From positions 138,561,520-138,625,519 of the forward strand of contig NC_061862.1 in NCBI RefSeq assembly GCF_907164915.1: a stretch of DNA of 64,000 nt, in the 5' to 3' direction. The translations under genes were made by a program, and so were the position numbers. Source of the stretch: Impatiens glandulifera. Its lineage: Eukaryota; Streptophyta; Magnoliopsida; Ericales; Balsaminaceae. The notes beneath the pieces were generated by a model. The model was given only the letters and a program-made list of their open reading frames with translations, was not told the DNA's origin and ran no database searches. Of the stretch, positions 30,555 to 42,140 are shown one piece after another; position 1 is the stretch's first letter; the number at the start of each line of letters is the position of its first letter.

Positions 30555-30873
30555 TTCATGTAAAAGAGGAATGCATCCAAATTATTCTTGCAAATGAAAT
30601 AAAAATAAGTGTTTCCAAATTGATTAAGTTTCTTACAAAGAATGAGTTCTCAAAATTTCATGTAAGAGTTCTTTAATCTATGTACTGGTATAATGATTTT
30701 CTTATGTATTGTCTTATTTTAAATGGGTTTGATTTCCCCATTTTGAGGCAGCTTGGGCCATCACAAATATTACTTCTGAATTTTTTGAGAGCACTAAAGT
30801 TATCATCGACATTGTCACGGTTACTATATTTGTGAAACTCGTCAGATCATTGAGTGATGATCTTGGAGATCAA
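30555..30873 (+). pseudogene. Importin-alpha (armadillo repeat) gene fragment
   Basis: 30742-30873 encodes 44 residues (FEAAWAITNITS ... SDDLGDQ) that align end to end, without gaps, with the FEAAWALTNIASG armadillo-repeat exon of plant importin-alpha, and a GTAAAT splice donor follows exactly where the exon should end. Upstream, 30600-30660 reads VSKLIKFLTKNEFSKFH, matching the preceding exon, and ends at GTAAGAG. Armadillo-repeat consensus Gly and Ala are replaced and the acceptor before FEAAW lacks AG. The rest of the gene is absent. The parent protein is the nuclear import receptor for basic NLS cargo. Confidence 0.7.
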
Positions 30874-30969
30874 GTAAATTCTTCTACGTTCATTCCTTCT
30901 TTATTTGTCCGTATGTTCTCAAGTGACTGATTTTGTCTAGAGCATTCAAATTTCCAAAGAGGTAGCCCC

Positions 30970-32106
30970 CAGGGGCGGAGCCAGGATGAAAAATTACCTG
31001 GGGCTGACTCCAACTTACATCTCAGAATTAACTTTCTATGTTTCGCTTTTTTTTCAATAAAATTTTCACGATTATAAGAAGATGGAAACCCGTCATGTCC
31101 TCTCAATGCACACGCTTGCAAAGTAAGACACCGAGTGCTTTCAATAATTGTTGTAACCCGTAATCTATTATTTTGTTTTTCATCTGAAGACTGTGCATTT
31201 AGTATTTTGTCAATATGACAAGGATATTCATTAGATTATCAAGATATTCAACTACCCTATTATGTGGTGAAATATTATATCTTATATGCATAACAAAAGA
31301 GCATCTATCCTCATCATTAACTCGCTTTCAATATTTGAATCCATCTATTGTAAATGTAGGTTTTGGGGTTGCTTATGTTAAAACAAGAAACATGGAAAAC
31401 AAAAAGCAGCATCTTTCAAAGGAGAGTATTCTAACCAAGTAAATTTATTAAACCAATGACTTTGGAACCGTCGATTTTGATTTCAAATTTGGTCGGCGGG
31501 TACTCATCCTTAATAGGTTGATATGACCCCATCTTAATATAAGCTCTTCTAATTTCATCCATTTGATTAAAAGGATATTTCTATATCGGAATACGTAATG
31601 TTGGATCAAGTTTAAGAGAACTTACATCAACATTAATTCTAGGAGATTTATTAAGTTCTTGAGTAGGGATATCAAATTCTTTATTTTAACTTGTTTATTA
31701 ATATTAATTTATATTTTCTTATAAATTTTTAAAATAGTTTAAAATTAAGAAATATAAAACACTATTATTATTATTTTAATTTTTATATTTTACCTTTATA
31801 AATAATTTGTATTATTAATTATATTAAAATAAATAAAAAATAATGTATAATTATTATATAAATATAATTTTAAAATAAATAATATTATTATATGATTTAC
31901 AAAATTTTATATATAATTTTTTATACATTATTATAAAATATAATAAGTTACAGGGTTTGATCACCTAACCTCATACTCACATTTCAATAACATAGCCAAC
32001 TAGGCTAAGACTCACATGTCAAACACATATATAACAGTTTTTCTTTTAGTATTTTAATTTAGGTGGGGCTGGAACCCACCCTAGCCCATGGGTGGCTCCG
32101 CCACTG
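30970..32106 (-). mobile_element. hAT-type (Tip100-like) DNA transposon, defective
   Basis: Terminal inverted repeats CAGGGGCGGAGCCAGG and, at the right end inverted, CAGTGGCGGAGCCACC. Flanking 8-bp direct repeats GTAGCCCC (30962-30969) and GTATCCCC (32107-32114) match at 7 of 8, as expected for hAT. Inside is a decayed transposase on the minus strand and an AT-rich right half. At 1137 bp it is internally deleted. Confidence 0.85.
31010..31690 (-). pseudogene. hAT transposase N-terminal relic (TTF-type zinc finger)
   Basis: Minus-strand fragments in more than one frame: DIPTQELNKSPRINVDVSS, DEIRRAYIKMGSYQP, a zinc-finger-like WLEYSPLKDAAFCFPCF and LQACALRGHDGFPSS, all hallmarks of the TTF-zinc-finger / hAT family transposases. 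Frameshifts and stops; the catalytic core and dimerisation domain are missing. Confidence 0.75.
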
Positions 32107-32239
32107 GTATCCCCGACCATAATTTTTTAAGCCATGCATTCCTTTTATGAACAAGTTATTTTGGATAGTACTCGAATAATCGCATCAACCCCTCTTAAAA
32201 CGGGGTAAAAATCTTTGAATTTCAAATATTTTAAGTTCA

Positions 32240-32445
32240 TAATTAATTAGCCACTCTCCTCTCTCCCTCCATATAATTGAATTGTAGCACAGTTATTAAA
32301 ACACCCATATGATTTGAGTAGTTTTAGCCGAATGCAAATTATCACCTTACTTTGAATTGAATGATACACCGCGTGCCCATCTTATTCATGATAATAGTCA
32401 CTAATTCACATTGATATATGCTCCTTCCCGATGAGTATATATACA
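32240..32445. repeat. Left arm of a dispersed inverted duplication
   Basis: GTTCATAATTAATTAG ... CACATTGATATATGCTCC (about 200 bp) matches the reverse complement of 53340-53405 plus 53690-53850, upstream of the HSP70 pseudogene, where a 280-bp repeat interrupts the match. Identity is high over GTAGTTATAGCCGAATGCAA-type blocks. Stretch 32115-32239 shows no feature. Confidence 0.75.
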
Positions 32446-33925
32446 TGTTTGGATCGGGATCGTCGATAAGGGACCGGGGTCCGGCTAAAGGGACCTCTTT
32501 AAACACACACACCGGTTGGCGCTAATGCGGTTAAAAATTAGAACCGGTCTTAACACCACATAGGCTGTCACAAACTCTTGAACTGAGTTCAAGGGAGGAA
32601 ATAGTTTGTTTCAACCTGAAGCAACACACACAGACCGGTTAAAGAAAAGAGTAGAGAAGGATCGGTTAGAATGAAGGAAACCGGTTCGGTTAGTTCGGTT
32701 GGAATACTCGGTTCGGTTGGAATACTCGGTTCGGTTGGAATAAGGGAAAACCGATACGGTTGGTTTAAGGGAAAACCGGTTCAGTTGGTTTGGTAACCGA
32801 AAATAAATGAAGAACACAAGACACAGATTTTATGAATGTTCGGAGATAAAACTCTTACGTCACCTCTTTTTCTCAAACAGTGAGAAAGATATTCACTAAG
32901 GAATATTCAACAACACAATACAATACACAATCGAGTCTTATTTACTACTCGTTGTTCACTTTATAATACTCACACAGTATTGTAATACACTTTTACAAAT
33001 ATGTAAATACACATAACTTTTCAGTTTGTTCTTATCACTCAATTGCTTTGTAGATTTCTCAAAATATGTTCGCAAGAGTGAGAAAGTCGCGCAACAGTTT
33101 TCGTTCGTTAGTTCTTCACACCAAGTCAGATTTCTTTGGCTCTCTTGCTTCCTTTTATACTAGAAATATGACAACGATCATATTTCTCTTTTTTCAGCAT
33201 TTAATGCGGTTGGTCAAGAAAAGAGGTTGCTTCTGGACTTGTACAAAGCTAGGTGACTGTACACCTGTCAGCTACATACTACTTAGAGGTTGTTTCTAGA
33301 TTTAGACAAGCTATAAGGTTGCTTCTGAACTTGTACAAAGCTAGGTGACTATACATTTGTCAGCTACCTACTGCCTAGAGGTTGCTTCTGGATTTAGACA
33401 ATTATGCTGTCAGTAGTTCATTTAATAATCAGAGCTGAAGACATAACTGGAGCTGAAGGCATTTAATTAACTGAGATTCATTTAATAACAGGAAGGCATT
33501 TATGACCGAAGTCACTCCTCATTTAATGCCGAAGTATTTAATTAACCGACAATGCTTCATTCAATACCGGTTGATTAATCTCCTATTCAGGAGCATTAAG
33601 TGTCGGTTGACCAATCTTTCATAAAGCCGAAGTCGAATACCGAACCGATATTCACTGCCTGTCGAGCCGATCTCGCCTTCAGGTAAATTTTAGTATTTTG
33701 ATAATCTTCCCTGAAATAACAAAATTTTAAATATTATTTTGCAGCTAATGAGATTTGATCTCTGGTCACCTATGTGACAGACAAAAGTGTTTACCACTAC
33801 ACTACAGCCCTTTTTTTTCTTATATTTAAACCAATTAATATACTTGATATGACTTAGCAGTTTAACATATATATTTATTTGAACTTAGTTTTATCTATTC
33901 ATTAAACTTTTCATAAGTTCTAACA
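32446..33925 (-). repeat. 3' LTR of the deleted element (1480 bp)
   Basis: TGTTTGGATCGG ... AAGTTCTAACA. Contains tandem GGTTCGGTTGGAATACTC units (32690-32760), the conserved TGTTCGGAG ... TACGTCACC block (32831-32876) and a tRNA-Asp-like segment (33747-33810). Confidence 0.85.
33747..33810 (-). repeat. tRNA-Asp-like (GTC) segment inside LTR
   Basis: Minus strand GTAGTGTAGTGGTAAACAC (box A-like), CTGTCAC anticodon-loop-like, GGTGACCAGAGATCAAATCTC (box B-like), in the order and spacing of plant tRNA-Asp(GTC). Degenerate, so a tRNA-derived insertion (SINE head) rather than a working tRNA gene. A second copy is in the other LTR at 36370-36429. Confidence 0.6.
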
Positions 33926-34240
33926 ATTTCTCCCTTTTTGATTATTTAAAAATAAATATTCAAAACTTGTAATTGTTGGTCGGTTTAAAGAAGTTGTATT
34001 TATTTGGTCGGTTGAAAAAGTTGTGGAAATTATAAATAGTTTTGTATGTTCTAACCATTTCTCCTTTTTTTATTATTTAGAATAAATATTCAAAATTTGT
34101 AATTATTGGGCAGTTTAAAGAGCTTGTATTTGTTTGGTCGGTTTTTTGGAAAAACGATTTGGTTTAAGGAGAACTTTATTTGACGAAGAATTTTGTATGA
34201 ATTTTTTTTGTATACTTAGCAATTTCTCCCTTTTGATTAT
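33926..34240 (-). repeat. Three successive polypurine-tract modules
   Basis: ATTTCTCCCTTTTTGATTATTTA-type modules (shown as plus strand) begin at 33926, 34057 and 34222. Each is followed by AATAAATATTCAAA and preceded by a TCTAACA/TTAGCA-like LTR edge. Confidence 0.8.
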
Positions 34241-34287
34241 TTAGAATAAATATTCAAACCAGGCGGGTTTTATAATTTAAATCGGTT

Positions 34288-34410
34288 TAGGAATTATTGT
34301 AATCTAACAATCCTAAAATATTTCTAAGGGTAGAAAACTTAGACTCGAGAAGTGGCTTTGTGAGGATGTTAGCCACTTCATGCTTGTTCCCTTCATGTGA
34401 TGTGTTCGTC
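34288..34410 (-). pseudogene. pol: pol C-terminal stub (RNase H end)
   Basis: Minus-strand reading HEVANILTKPLLESKFSTLRNILGL aligns with the last 30-40 residues of E1/E2 Pol ([25 protein letters not shown]). Everything upstream is deleted. Confidence 0.75.
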
Positions 34411-35273
34411 AGCAGCCGGCTGTTCGGATGCAATGTTGTCTCTTCCAAGCTTTTGTCTTGATTTATCTATATTCATAGACAATAGAAAATCTGGTCCCCA
34501 TTTTTCTTTGGGTCCGTGACTTATTAATCCCTTGGGAATCCATACTTTAATTATTTTGATGGATTTTATATTGTGTGTATGTATAGTATATTTACCTGCT
34601 GATGATTCTTTAAAGGATGATTTTCGGTAAACATCTCTTGACTTTCGGTCAAGTTTTTTCTTGCCATACAAAATGGTTGTCCTTCTCTCAGGTTTTAGCC
34701 AACTTGAAGTTGGCTTTACATAAATCATCTCATCCTTTGAAGTTAAATCATTACAGCTTGTAATTTCTTCCTTGAGCTTCTCATTCTCATATGAGATCTC
34801 ACTTATTTTATTTTTCGAAACATCATTTTCATTGTTTTGAAATAAAGATCATGTACTGCCAGGTTTAAAATCACTTACCTCAATGTCGCTTGCCATGAGA
34901 CTGTTGACCCTCCTTCATCACTTTCATTTGATGAGCTGTCGCTAAATGACCTTTCAAGAGGTTGAGTTAGCTTCTCCCAGGTTTCTTTGGCAATGGAGCA
35001 TGACCTGATTGTTGATAACATGTTTCTGTCCAAAGCTTTGTATATAGCATATCTAGCTATGTTGTCAAGATTATTCTTCCTTCTGTTCTTAGCTGTCCAT
35101 TCACCTTTTTCTTTCTCGATCTTAATCGGACCATCTGAGAGGATGAACATCATTTCATCATCCATGGTGGTCAAGTGCAAGTGCATGCGAATCTTCCAAT
35201 CAACAAACTTTTCGCTTTCTAGCATTGAAAGTTTATTGCCGAAAGTCATACTTGCTTGCTTTGTGGGTTGCAT
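34393..35273 (-). pseudogene. gag: Deleted-element gag pseudogene
   Basis: 35273-34875 encodes a Gag N-terminus (SMLESEKFVDWKIRMHLHLT, DDEMMFILSDGPIKIEKE) up to WEKLTQ, then jumps to an acidic segment. 34728-34393 reads the Gag C-terminus ([32 protein letters not shown]). The central part with the zinc knuckle is missing. Confidence 0.8.
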
Positions 35274-35289
35274 TGGTGTTAAGATTTCT

Positions 35290-35301
35290 GCTCTGATACC
35301 A
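35290..35301 (-). other. Primer binding site of the deleted element
   Basis: TGGTATCAGAGC on the minus strand, two bases from the 5' LTR. Confidence 0.85.
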
Positions 35302-35303
35302 CT

Positions 35304-36514
35304 TGTTAGGATCTGGATCGCCGATAGGGGACTGGGGTCCGGCTAAAGGGATCTCTTTAAACACACACACCGGTTGGAGCTAATCCGGTTAAGAATTATA
35401 ATCAGTCTTAACACCACACAGGTTGTCACAAACTCTTGAATCGAGTTCAAGGACGGAAATAGTTTGTTTCAGCCTGAAACAACACACTCAGATCGGTTAA
35501 AAAAGAGGGTAGAGAAGGATCAGTTAGAATAAAGGAAATCGGTTCGGTTAGTTAAGTAGTAATTCGGTTCGGTTGGAATAAGTAGTGATTCGGTTCGGTT
35601 AGAATAAGGGAAAACTGGTTCGATTGGTTTAAGGGAAAACCGGTTCGGTTGGTTTGGTGATCGAAAATAAATGAAGAACACAAGTCACATATTTTATGGA
35701 TGTTCGGAGATAAAACTCCTACGTCGCCCCTTTTTCTGAAACAGTGAGAATGTTATTCACTAAGAAATATTCAACAACAAAATACAATAAACAATCGAGT
35801 CTTATTTACTATTCGATGTTCACTTTATAATACTCACACAGTATGTTCGTAAGAGTGAGAAAGTCGCTCAACAATTTTTCGTTCGTTAGTTCTTCACACC
35901 AAGCCAGATTTCTTCGGCTCTCTTGCTTCCTTTTATACTAGAAATATGACAACAGTCATATTTCTATTTCTTCAGCATTTAATGTGGTTGGTCAAGAAAA
36001 GAAGTTGTTTCTGGACTTGTACATAGCTAGGTGATTGTACACCTGTAAGCTACCTACTACTGCCTAGAGGTTGCTTTTTGACTTAGACAAGCCTACTGCC
36101 AGCAGTTCATTTAATAAGCGGAGCTGAAGGCATATTATTAATCGGAGTTCATTTAATAACCGTAGCTGAAGGCATTTAATTAACCGGAGCTCATTTATGA
36201 CCGAAGTCACTTCTCATTTAATGCCGAAGTATTTAGTTAATCGGCCATGCTTCATTAAATACCGGTTGACCGATCTTTCATAGAGTCGAAGTTGAACAAC
36301 CGTTTAAACTACTGATAGGTAAATTTCTGCTTCCCTGAAATAACAAAAATTTATATATTATATGCAACTGGTGAGATTCAATCCCTGGTCACCTGTGTGA
36401 TAGGCAAGAGTGTTTTACACTACAACACCTTCTTGGTATATTTAAACAAATTAATATACTTGATATGACTTAACGGTTTAACATATATATTTATTTGAAT
36501 GTAGTTTTATCTAT
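35304..36514 (-). repeat. 5' LTR of the deleted element, truncated
   Basis: TGTTAGGATCTGG onward, matching 32446-33880 with a deletion of part of the middle; similarity ends at TTTTATCTATT. It holds the second tRNA-Asp-like segment (36370-36429). Confidence 0.8.
36370..36429 (-). repeat. tRNA-Asp-like segment, second LTR copy
   Basis: Same module as 33747-33810: GGTGACCAGGGATTGAATCTC box B-like half is better preserved here than in the other LTR. Confidence 0.55.
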
Positions 36515-37119
36515 TTGTTGTACCGCTTTTATGACCTTTTGTCTTCTTTCTAGAGACAACTTATACTTCATATTTTACTAGACTCTGTCAACCAATGAAT
36601 ATATACACATTTAAAACGATAACTTATTACCATAATAAAATGTAATATATAAAACAATGTATAAATAAAGATATGTATAAATAAAGATATCATCTCTCTT
36701 TATTTATTAAATCATCCTACCATATTCATTATTATTAATAATTTTAATAACCAAACAAATTTTTAAATAACACTAGAACAAATTAAATTATTGTGTTCTA
36801 ATTTATTTTATATATAACATTTGTATAATGAATATACAAATTAATGTTTCTTGAGAAAATTTTCATATCAAAATATATTAGCTTATAAAACTAAGCTTTA
36901 AAAGCATAAGAACATATGCGTTAATAATCAAACATATTTATATGCAATAAAGATTTATCTTTATTTGTTGATTCCTTAAGATGAATCTTTTTCATTTTTT
37001 TCCGAAATGAACATCATCTCTTTCGCAACACCGCGGCTCGTATTTCTGAAACATCAAAGACAAAGATTGTCGACGGCAAAAGCTACTAAATAACTTAGCA
37101 CACGAAACTGTTTTAAAAT
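36515..37119. other. AT-rich sequence and copia leader remnant
   Basis: 36515-36980 shows no feature. 37040-37119 on the minus strand resembles the E3 leader after its LTR, including TTTGATGTTTCAG followed by AAAT, so it is probably the start of the internal region belonging to the next LTR. Confidence 0.45.
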
Positions 37120-37964
37120 TGTTAGATATAATGTCTTTAATAACAGAAAAAATATATATACATACGATGTTACAAATAAATAAAAATAAAATAAGATATA
37201 CGAAGAACAATATCACCATATTTGATGTTGATTCGAGGTATGTGCTTGGCACATTTCCCTTAAAACAGTTCCACCATCTCCCGTTTGTGCTGGAACTTAT
37301 CATAGATGACTGTCTCCTAGGGTACAACGAATCCAGTAGTGATTCTGCACTGAAATCACTACTCGTCGAGCTTGACCAGTGTACCTGAACTATCACCGGG
37401 GGTTTCAACGGAAAATATCGAGCGAAGAACTCGAAGAACACTCACAAAATAAGAAGAGGGCTTTTGGAATTCTAGAGTGAGAAAAATTAAGGATGAAGTG
37501 TATTGTAAAATGAATAATGAATGAGTATATATTGTTGAAAAGTTAAACCATTAAATAAAATCATCATTTGATCCAACTGTTGACATTGTTTGCCTCTTCA
37601 TTATCTTAACGTTTTTCTCTTCATTATAGAGTAATTGTTTTCCAAAACAATTAAGGCATTTATAATTCAATACTAACGTTACATGGTTTTCCAATTTGTT
37701 AATAATAATATTAATTATCATAACAAATAATAATAATAACAAACTCATGTAATTTACACTACAAATTAACAACATTTTGTTAATTGGTCATCAAGGCATT
37801 TTAGATCAATTAATTTAAATTAATTGATTTAAATTATACATTTGGATCAAATTTCACCATTTAATTCACGTTTGAATTTCATGTGAATTTGATTTGATTT
37901 TATTACCCACATTCTAATTTCCATTCATTAATGGAATTTATAGAATTAGTTTAAAAATTCAACA
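37120..37964 (-). repeat. Copia LTR of the E3 family, minus strand (845 bp)
   Basis: Read on the minus strand: TGTTGAATTTTTAAACTAATTC ... ATATCTAACA, with the ACAAACGGGAGATGGTGGAACTG block shared with the E3 LTRs. No matching 5-bp direct repeats at its edges; a leader remnant on one side suggests a 5' LTR with a lost internal region. Confidence 0.75.
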
Positions 37965-38198
37965 GTTTGTTGGTTATTTCAAGCTAATAATACTTTTTTA
38001 AAATAGAAGAAGAGATGGAAGGGAAAATCCATGTAATTTTTATTAAGTTGAAATTATTTAAATACATACAAATGACTAGATAATGGAGCTAAAAATTGAG
38101 GAAATACATGTGCATGATCTCCTAAAAATCACTCACCCACACAAACTAAAACTGAAATATTAAAAATAAGAGGAAATAACAGCAGCTCCAAGCAAATT
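37965..38198. other. Unassigned AT-rich spacer
   Basis: No coding or repeat signal recognised. Confidence 0.4.
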
Positions 38199-39300
38199 TT
38201 AACGGACAAACCAATGATCTTTATCAACTACAAAGGTGAGAACCAATTCTGCACGGAAGAAATATCTTTTATAGAAATAATGAAGATGATCCGTGAAAAA
38301 CATTATCAAAACAATAAAATTTTGGTAACTCTAGTTCTCCTTTCTAGATGGTGTAGACCGCGATTTTGAGAAAACATTTGTATCAAAGATAAATTTCTTT
38401 TAAGTATGATTAGATTTGATTAGAGATATTATATTTGACGAGGCTAAATGATATTGAACTATTAGTGAAACCTTGGCTAAAGAAAGATTCATTACCTCAT
38501 ATTTTCTGCATCTTTTTCTTTATATATATTATGTAAAAAGAAGAATGATTTCTTACTTTAGATTTTTCTACCTTTTTATTTATATATATAGTATAAAATT
38601 CTTTCACCTTTTCACTTAAAATACTTCTTATTAGTTTTTATTCATAAATTTGATTTTTACTATTCTTATGGCAGTGAAAAAAACAACACACTTTATAAAA
38701 TGAATTTTGAAGATGTTTTTATAAGAATTGTTGCATATATACACATGTTTGTTTCTTTTCCAGATAAAGCATGAACTGATTTAATCCCGAAATGAATGAA
38801 AGAAATATTATAGTCGATGACGTGAAATTCTATGTCAAACACAATTCCCGATGGTTTAACTGGTATATGAGTACCAAGGATTTCCCTTCGTGCAATTTCT
38901 GTTTCATCGCCAAATAGAATTTAAAAATTGATTGGATTTGAGAGTTGTATTCATGATTATAATGAATGAGAAAGGAAGGTTAACAAAGGAGGAGATAGAC
39001 AAGTTGTTACAAACAACAGAGAAGTACAGAGAGCCGAGGACTAGGAGCACAAAAGAGGAGTGGAGACACAGCTGAGGACTATGCTTACAAAATGAGGAGC
39101 AAAGTCAAGAAGATGAGGTATAAGTTGACATATGGTAACAAGAAGAAGATAGATGATACAATAGAGGAAGCATATATACAATTGGACAACAATGAGATGG
39201 CAACCAAGGAAGATGTGTTTGAGGAAAAGCTGAAGGAGATAAAAAAGGGTGTGCAACCCCACATTACTGGTTTTGGGGAACCCAGAATGAGGAAGTTATT
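38199..39300 (+). pseudogene. HSP70 pseudogene fragments (copy A)
   Basis: 38205-38315 resembles the HSP70 nucleotide-binding-domain segment TDKPMIFINYKGE...TEEISFIEIMKM, matching 54370-54460 of copy B. 38946-39040 reads NEKGRLTKEEIDKLLQTTEKY and, after a frameshift, 39075-39260 reads DYAYKMRSKVKKM ... VFEEKLKEIKKG, the C-terminal lid of cytosolic HSP70. The long middle is lost. Copy A keeps the lid that copy B lacks. Confidence 0.75.
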
Positions 39301-39648
39301 TGATTATATATTGCTGCTGGTGTTGGGTTCTTTTATCTTCCTTTTTTTTAGTTTGAATTGGGTATTTTTATTATAACCCAGCTGATGTTACTCTACTAAT
39401 TAAATGTAAAAACAGCAAAAGACATAATAAGAAGTTTCCAACTGCAAGTAACCATGAAAATGAATGCCAGTAAGTAGTAGAAAACAAGCATTACCTGAGA
39501 ACTATTTATTTTTCATCTCAAGAAGGAACCCTAACTAGGATAGCTGTAAGTTCTCCTATTAATGAAGCACCATATTAGGACCACTTTTCATTGCAGCACT
39601 TTTCATCTTCGTCCTATATTAGGACAATTGATATGAAGTTTTCAAATT

Positions 39649-40668
39649 TTAGAATTCCACACAACAACTTGATCCCACAATTCCAGAAAAAACAGAATTA
39701 GAGGGGGGATGCAGTCTTTCAAAATTACTATCTTGGCCCTGCATAAAAAATAATCCCACCCAGTCCCAGTCCGAACAATAATGGTCCTTGAGGATGATGG
39801 CCATTAGTAATCTTTGCGTACCCAATTGGAGTCGACAACAGTTGTGCATGTTTTTGAACATAAACTTGAACAACTTCTTCTTCCACTCATACAATTCAAA
39901 CTCAGTGAGGCAACAAGGACACAATAAGTCACCAAAAGCCCATTCAACTCGTCTCCACTTCTCAGTTTGAAGATGATACACATCTGCACCATGTTCAAAC
40001 ATGCTGAAGTTAAGTATGCCCTTGCATCCGCCTATAACCCATAATTCCTCTCCAATTACCTGCAGCCCTTCGATCTGGCCGCCTCTCACCCGATGCAACT
40101 CGGTCCACTCATCCGTCCTTACATTATACTCCAAAACCGCATCCTCTCCCTGACCGAGGTGACCGCTGATGAATACCCGATGGCATTGTGAAGTCACGAT
40201 GGAATACTTTGAACTACTAGTTAAAGGCATGTCCTTGCCTTTCCTCCACCGTTGAGTCGCAAAATCGAACACGAACACGGACATAACCGGGTCACGACTC
40301 TCCGGATTACACGTGCTAAACACGACGAGTTTCCCTTCTGAGCTAGCAATTGATGTCGAATAAGAAAGCCCATTTGTTAAATTAGGGATCGGAGGAAGTC
40401 GGTTCCAACCCCGATTCATCGGGTCAAACACGTTGATTACATATTTGACAACAGAAAATATCGTGGTTGGCGGAGGAAATTCTTGGAGCAAGCAAGCCAC
40501 CTGATTTGTATATCCCAGTTGTTTCCTGATGGTGTAGAAATGAGGAGATCTAATAAGATGAAACCATTTACGACAGACTCGCGATGCGACAGGTAAGTCC
40601 TTGAAATGCAGACGAGCAAGGCAATCAAGAATCAAGCTTTCAGGCAAACCGTCTATAGGTGTTTCCAT
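39649..40668 (-). CDS. F-box/kelch-repeat protein (KFB/KMD-like), 339 residues
   Basis: Intact single-exon gene. The start is taken at METPIDGLPES (40668) in a GCCATGG context; the frame extends upstream to 40752 but that part is leader-like. F-box at residues 5-48 (GLPESLILDCLARLHFKDLP, VCRKWF). Kelch repeats follow: WNRLPPIPN (about 94), VFVFDFATQRWRKGKDMP (about 145), VLEYNVRTDEWTELHRVRGG (about 188), VYHLQTEKWRRVEW (about 235). It ends in SGIVGSSCCVEF, like the C-terminus of the Arabidopsis KFB/KMD group, SCF adaptors reported to target PAL enzymes or type-B response regulators. Role by homology only. Lies tail to tail with HSP70 copy A. It is the only intact non-transposon gene found here. 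Confidence 0.85.
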   Translation of the reverse strand: METPIDGLPESLILDCLARLHFKDLPVASRVCRKWFHLIRSPHFYTIRKQLGYTNQVACLLQEFPPPTTIFSVVKYVINVFDPMNRGWNRLPPIPNLTNGLSYSTSIASSEGKLVVFSTCNPESRDPVMSVFVFDFATQRWRKGKDMPLTSSSKYSIVTSQCHRVFISGHLGQGEDAVLEYNVRTDEWTELHRVRGGQIEGLQVIGEELWVIGGCKGILNFSMFEHGADVYHLQTEKWRRVEWAFGDLLCPCCLTEFELYEWKKKLFKFMFKNMHNCCRLQLGTQRLLMAIILKDHYCSDWDWVGLFFMQGQDSNFERLHPPSNSVFSGIVGSSCCVEF

Positions 40669-40752
40669 GGCTTGGACTAAGAAAGTGAGAGAGAAGGAAA
40701 AGTGAATTAGGGTTGTAAGAAAGTGAAGGTATTTAAAAAAGTTAAGATCCAT

Positions 40753-41074
40753 GGGCTATTGACAATTGTAGTTGTTGATATAAAAATTCACATTTAATGA
40801 AACTTACCGGACCTGTTATCTTAATACTTAAATTTATCAATTAAAAAATTAAAAATTATTTACTTTATTTTTATTAAATTTAAATACTAAATAATATTTT
40901 AATAATTAAAACAAAAATAACCTATTTTTTATTTTATTTTTTTTATTAAATAATATTTTTTTACTACTAAAAAAAGTTTTGACAACCTTAAGATAATGAT
41001 TTAGTTTAATCTTGTTCTCTGCTTTAAGTTTAAACGGGTTATGAATAGGAATGTTAGAATAGTTCTCTTTAATT

Positions 41075-41143
<69 letters not shown>

Positions 41144-42140
41144 TATTATTTCAATATTATTATATTTTTATTTGATTTTAGGTTTGGAGCATGATTTTTG
41201 TTTAATACTTATTTGATTCTTTGAATTATTTAAAGATTGAGTTATATGATTTATCCTTTATAATTTGTTTTTTCTTATAAATTTTACAAATATTTTAGAT
41301 TATATAAAAAATACATTATTTGTTAAAAAGATATTTGAGGTTTGTATGATAAATTATTAAAATATTTAAAATATAAATTTAATAAAATAAATAAAGTAAA
41401 TTTTAATTAATAAATTGATATCAGTGTTAATATTAAAATAAATAAATAAAATCAAAAAATATTATACCACATACGGCTAATATATACACGGGTGAGGCCA
41501 TATAACCATATAAAGCCCCCCACACCTAGAGATTTAGTGATAATATTTAATTAACTCAATCAAATTATTTTTATTAATTTTAACACAAAATTATTATATG
41601 TTTTTAAGATAATATAAAATGAAAAAAGGAAAAAAAAAAAAAGGAAATCCTAAATTTTAGGATAAGATGTACTAAAAATCTATATTTCAATTTGTAAAAT
41701 TAAAATAAATATTTTGATTAAATTTGAATAAATAAAATTAAAATAATTAAAATTATGATCCAAATCTAATTAAATAATTAATCATATTAATTATTATATT
41801 AATTATTGTAATAACTAAAATCTTAATTAATTAAAGTTAATGGCTAAAGAAAATCAATAAAATAATTTGGGATAAAGGTGTACTCATATTATCTTAAATT
41901 AATTTTAGAAAAATAAAAAGAGATTAAAATAAATAATTTAGGATAAATGTTGTATTTATTTTATTCTAAATAAATTATTTATTTAACCCAAAATATACAC
42001 TAATAAAATAAATTGACAAAATAATATCATATTTATTTTAAATATTTTGTTTATTTTAAAAGATTAAAAAAAACAAAGTTAAAAGTATGAAAGAAAAATT
42101 AATTTCAAATAAACTCTTAAGGTTAAAATAAAAAAATAAA
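40753..42140. other. Very AT-rich intergenic sequence
   Basis: No gene found. Contains the (TA)n tract at 41079-41140 and long runs of AATTAATTAAA-type sequence. Confidence 0.5.
41079..41140. repeat. (TA)n microsatellite
   Basis: About 60 bp of uninterrupted TA dinucleotides. Confidence 0.97.

Larger units (their letters stand above)
32446..36514 (-). mobile_element. Internally deleted Sirevirus-type element related to E1/E2
   Basis: 3' LTR 32446-33925, three polypurine modules, a stub of pol C-terminus, the gag 3' end, the gag 5' end, PBS at 35290-35301, and 5' LTR from 35304. Nearly all of pol and all accessory ORFs are gone (internal part 1378 bp). The far end of the 5' LTR loses similarity at about 36514 instead of reaching the TTCTAACA end, so it is truncated. 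Confidence 0.85.

Noticed and set aside
40669..40752. N-terminal extension of the F-box/kelch protein (hydrophobic, signal-like)
   Set aside because: The F-box family starts close to the METPIDGLPE motif, which has a strong start context; the extension reads like a leader.
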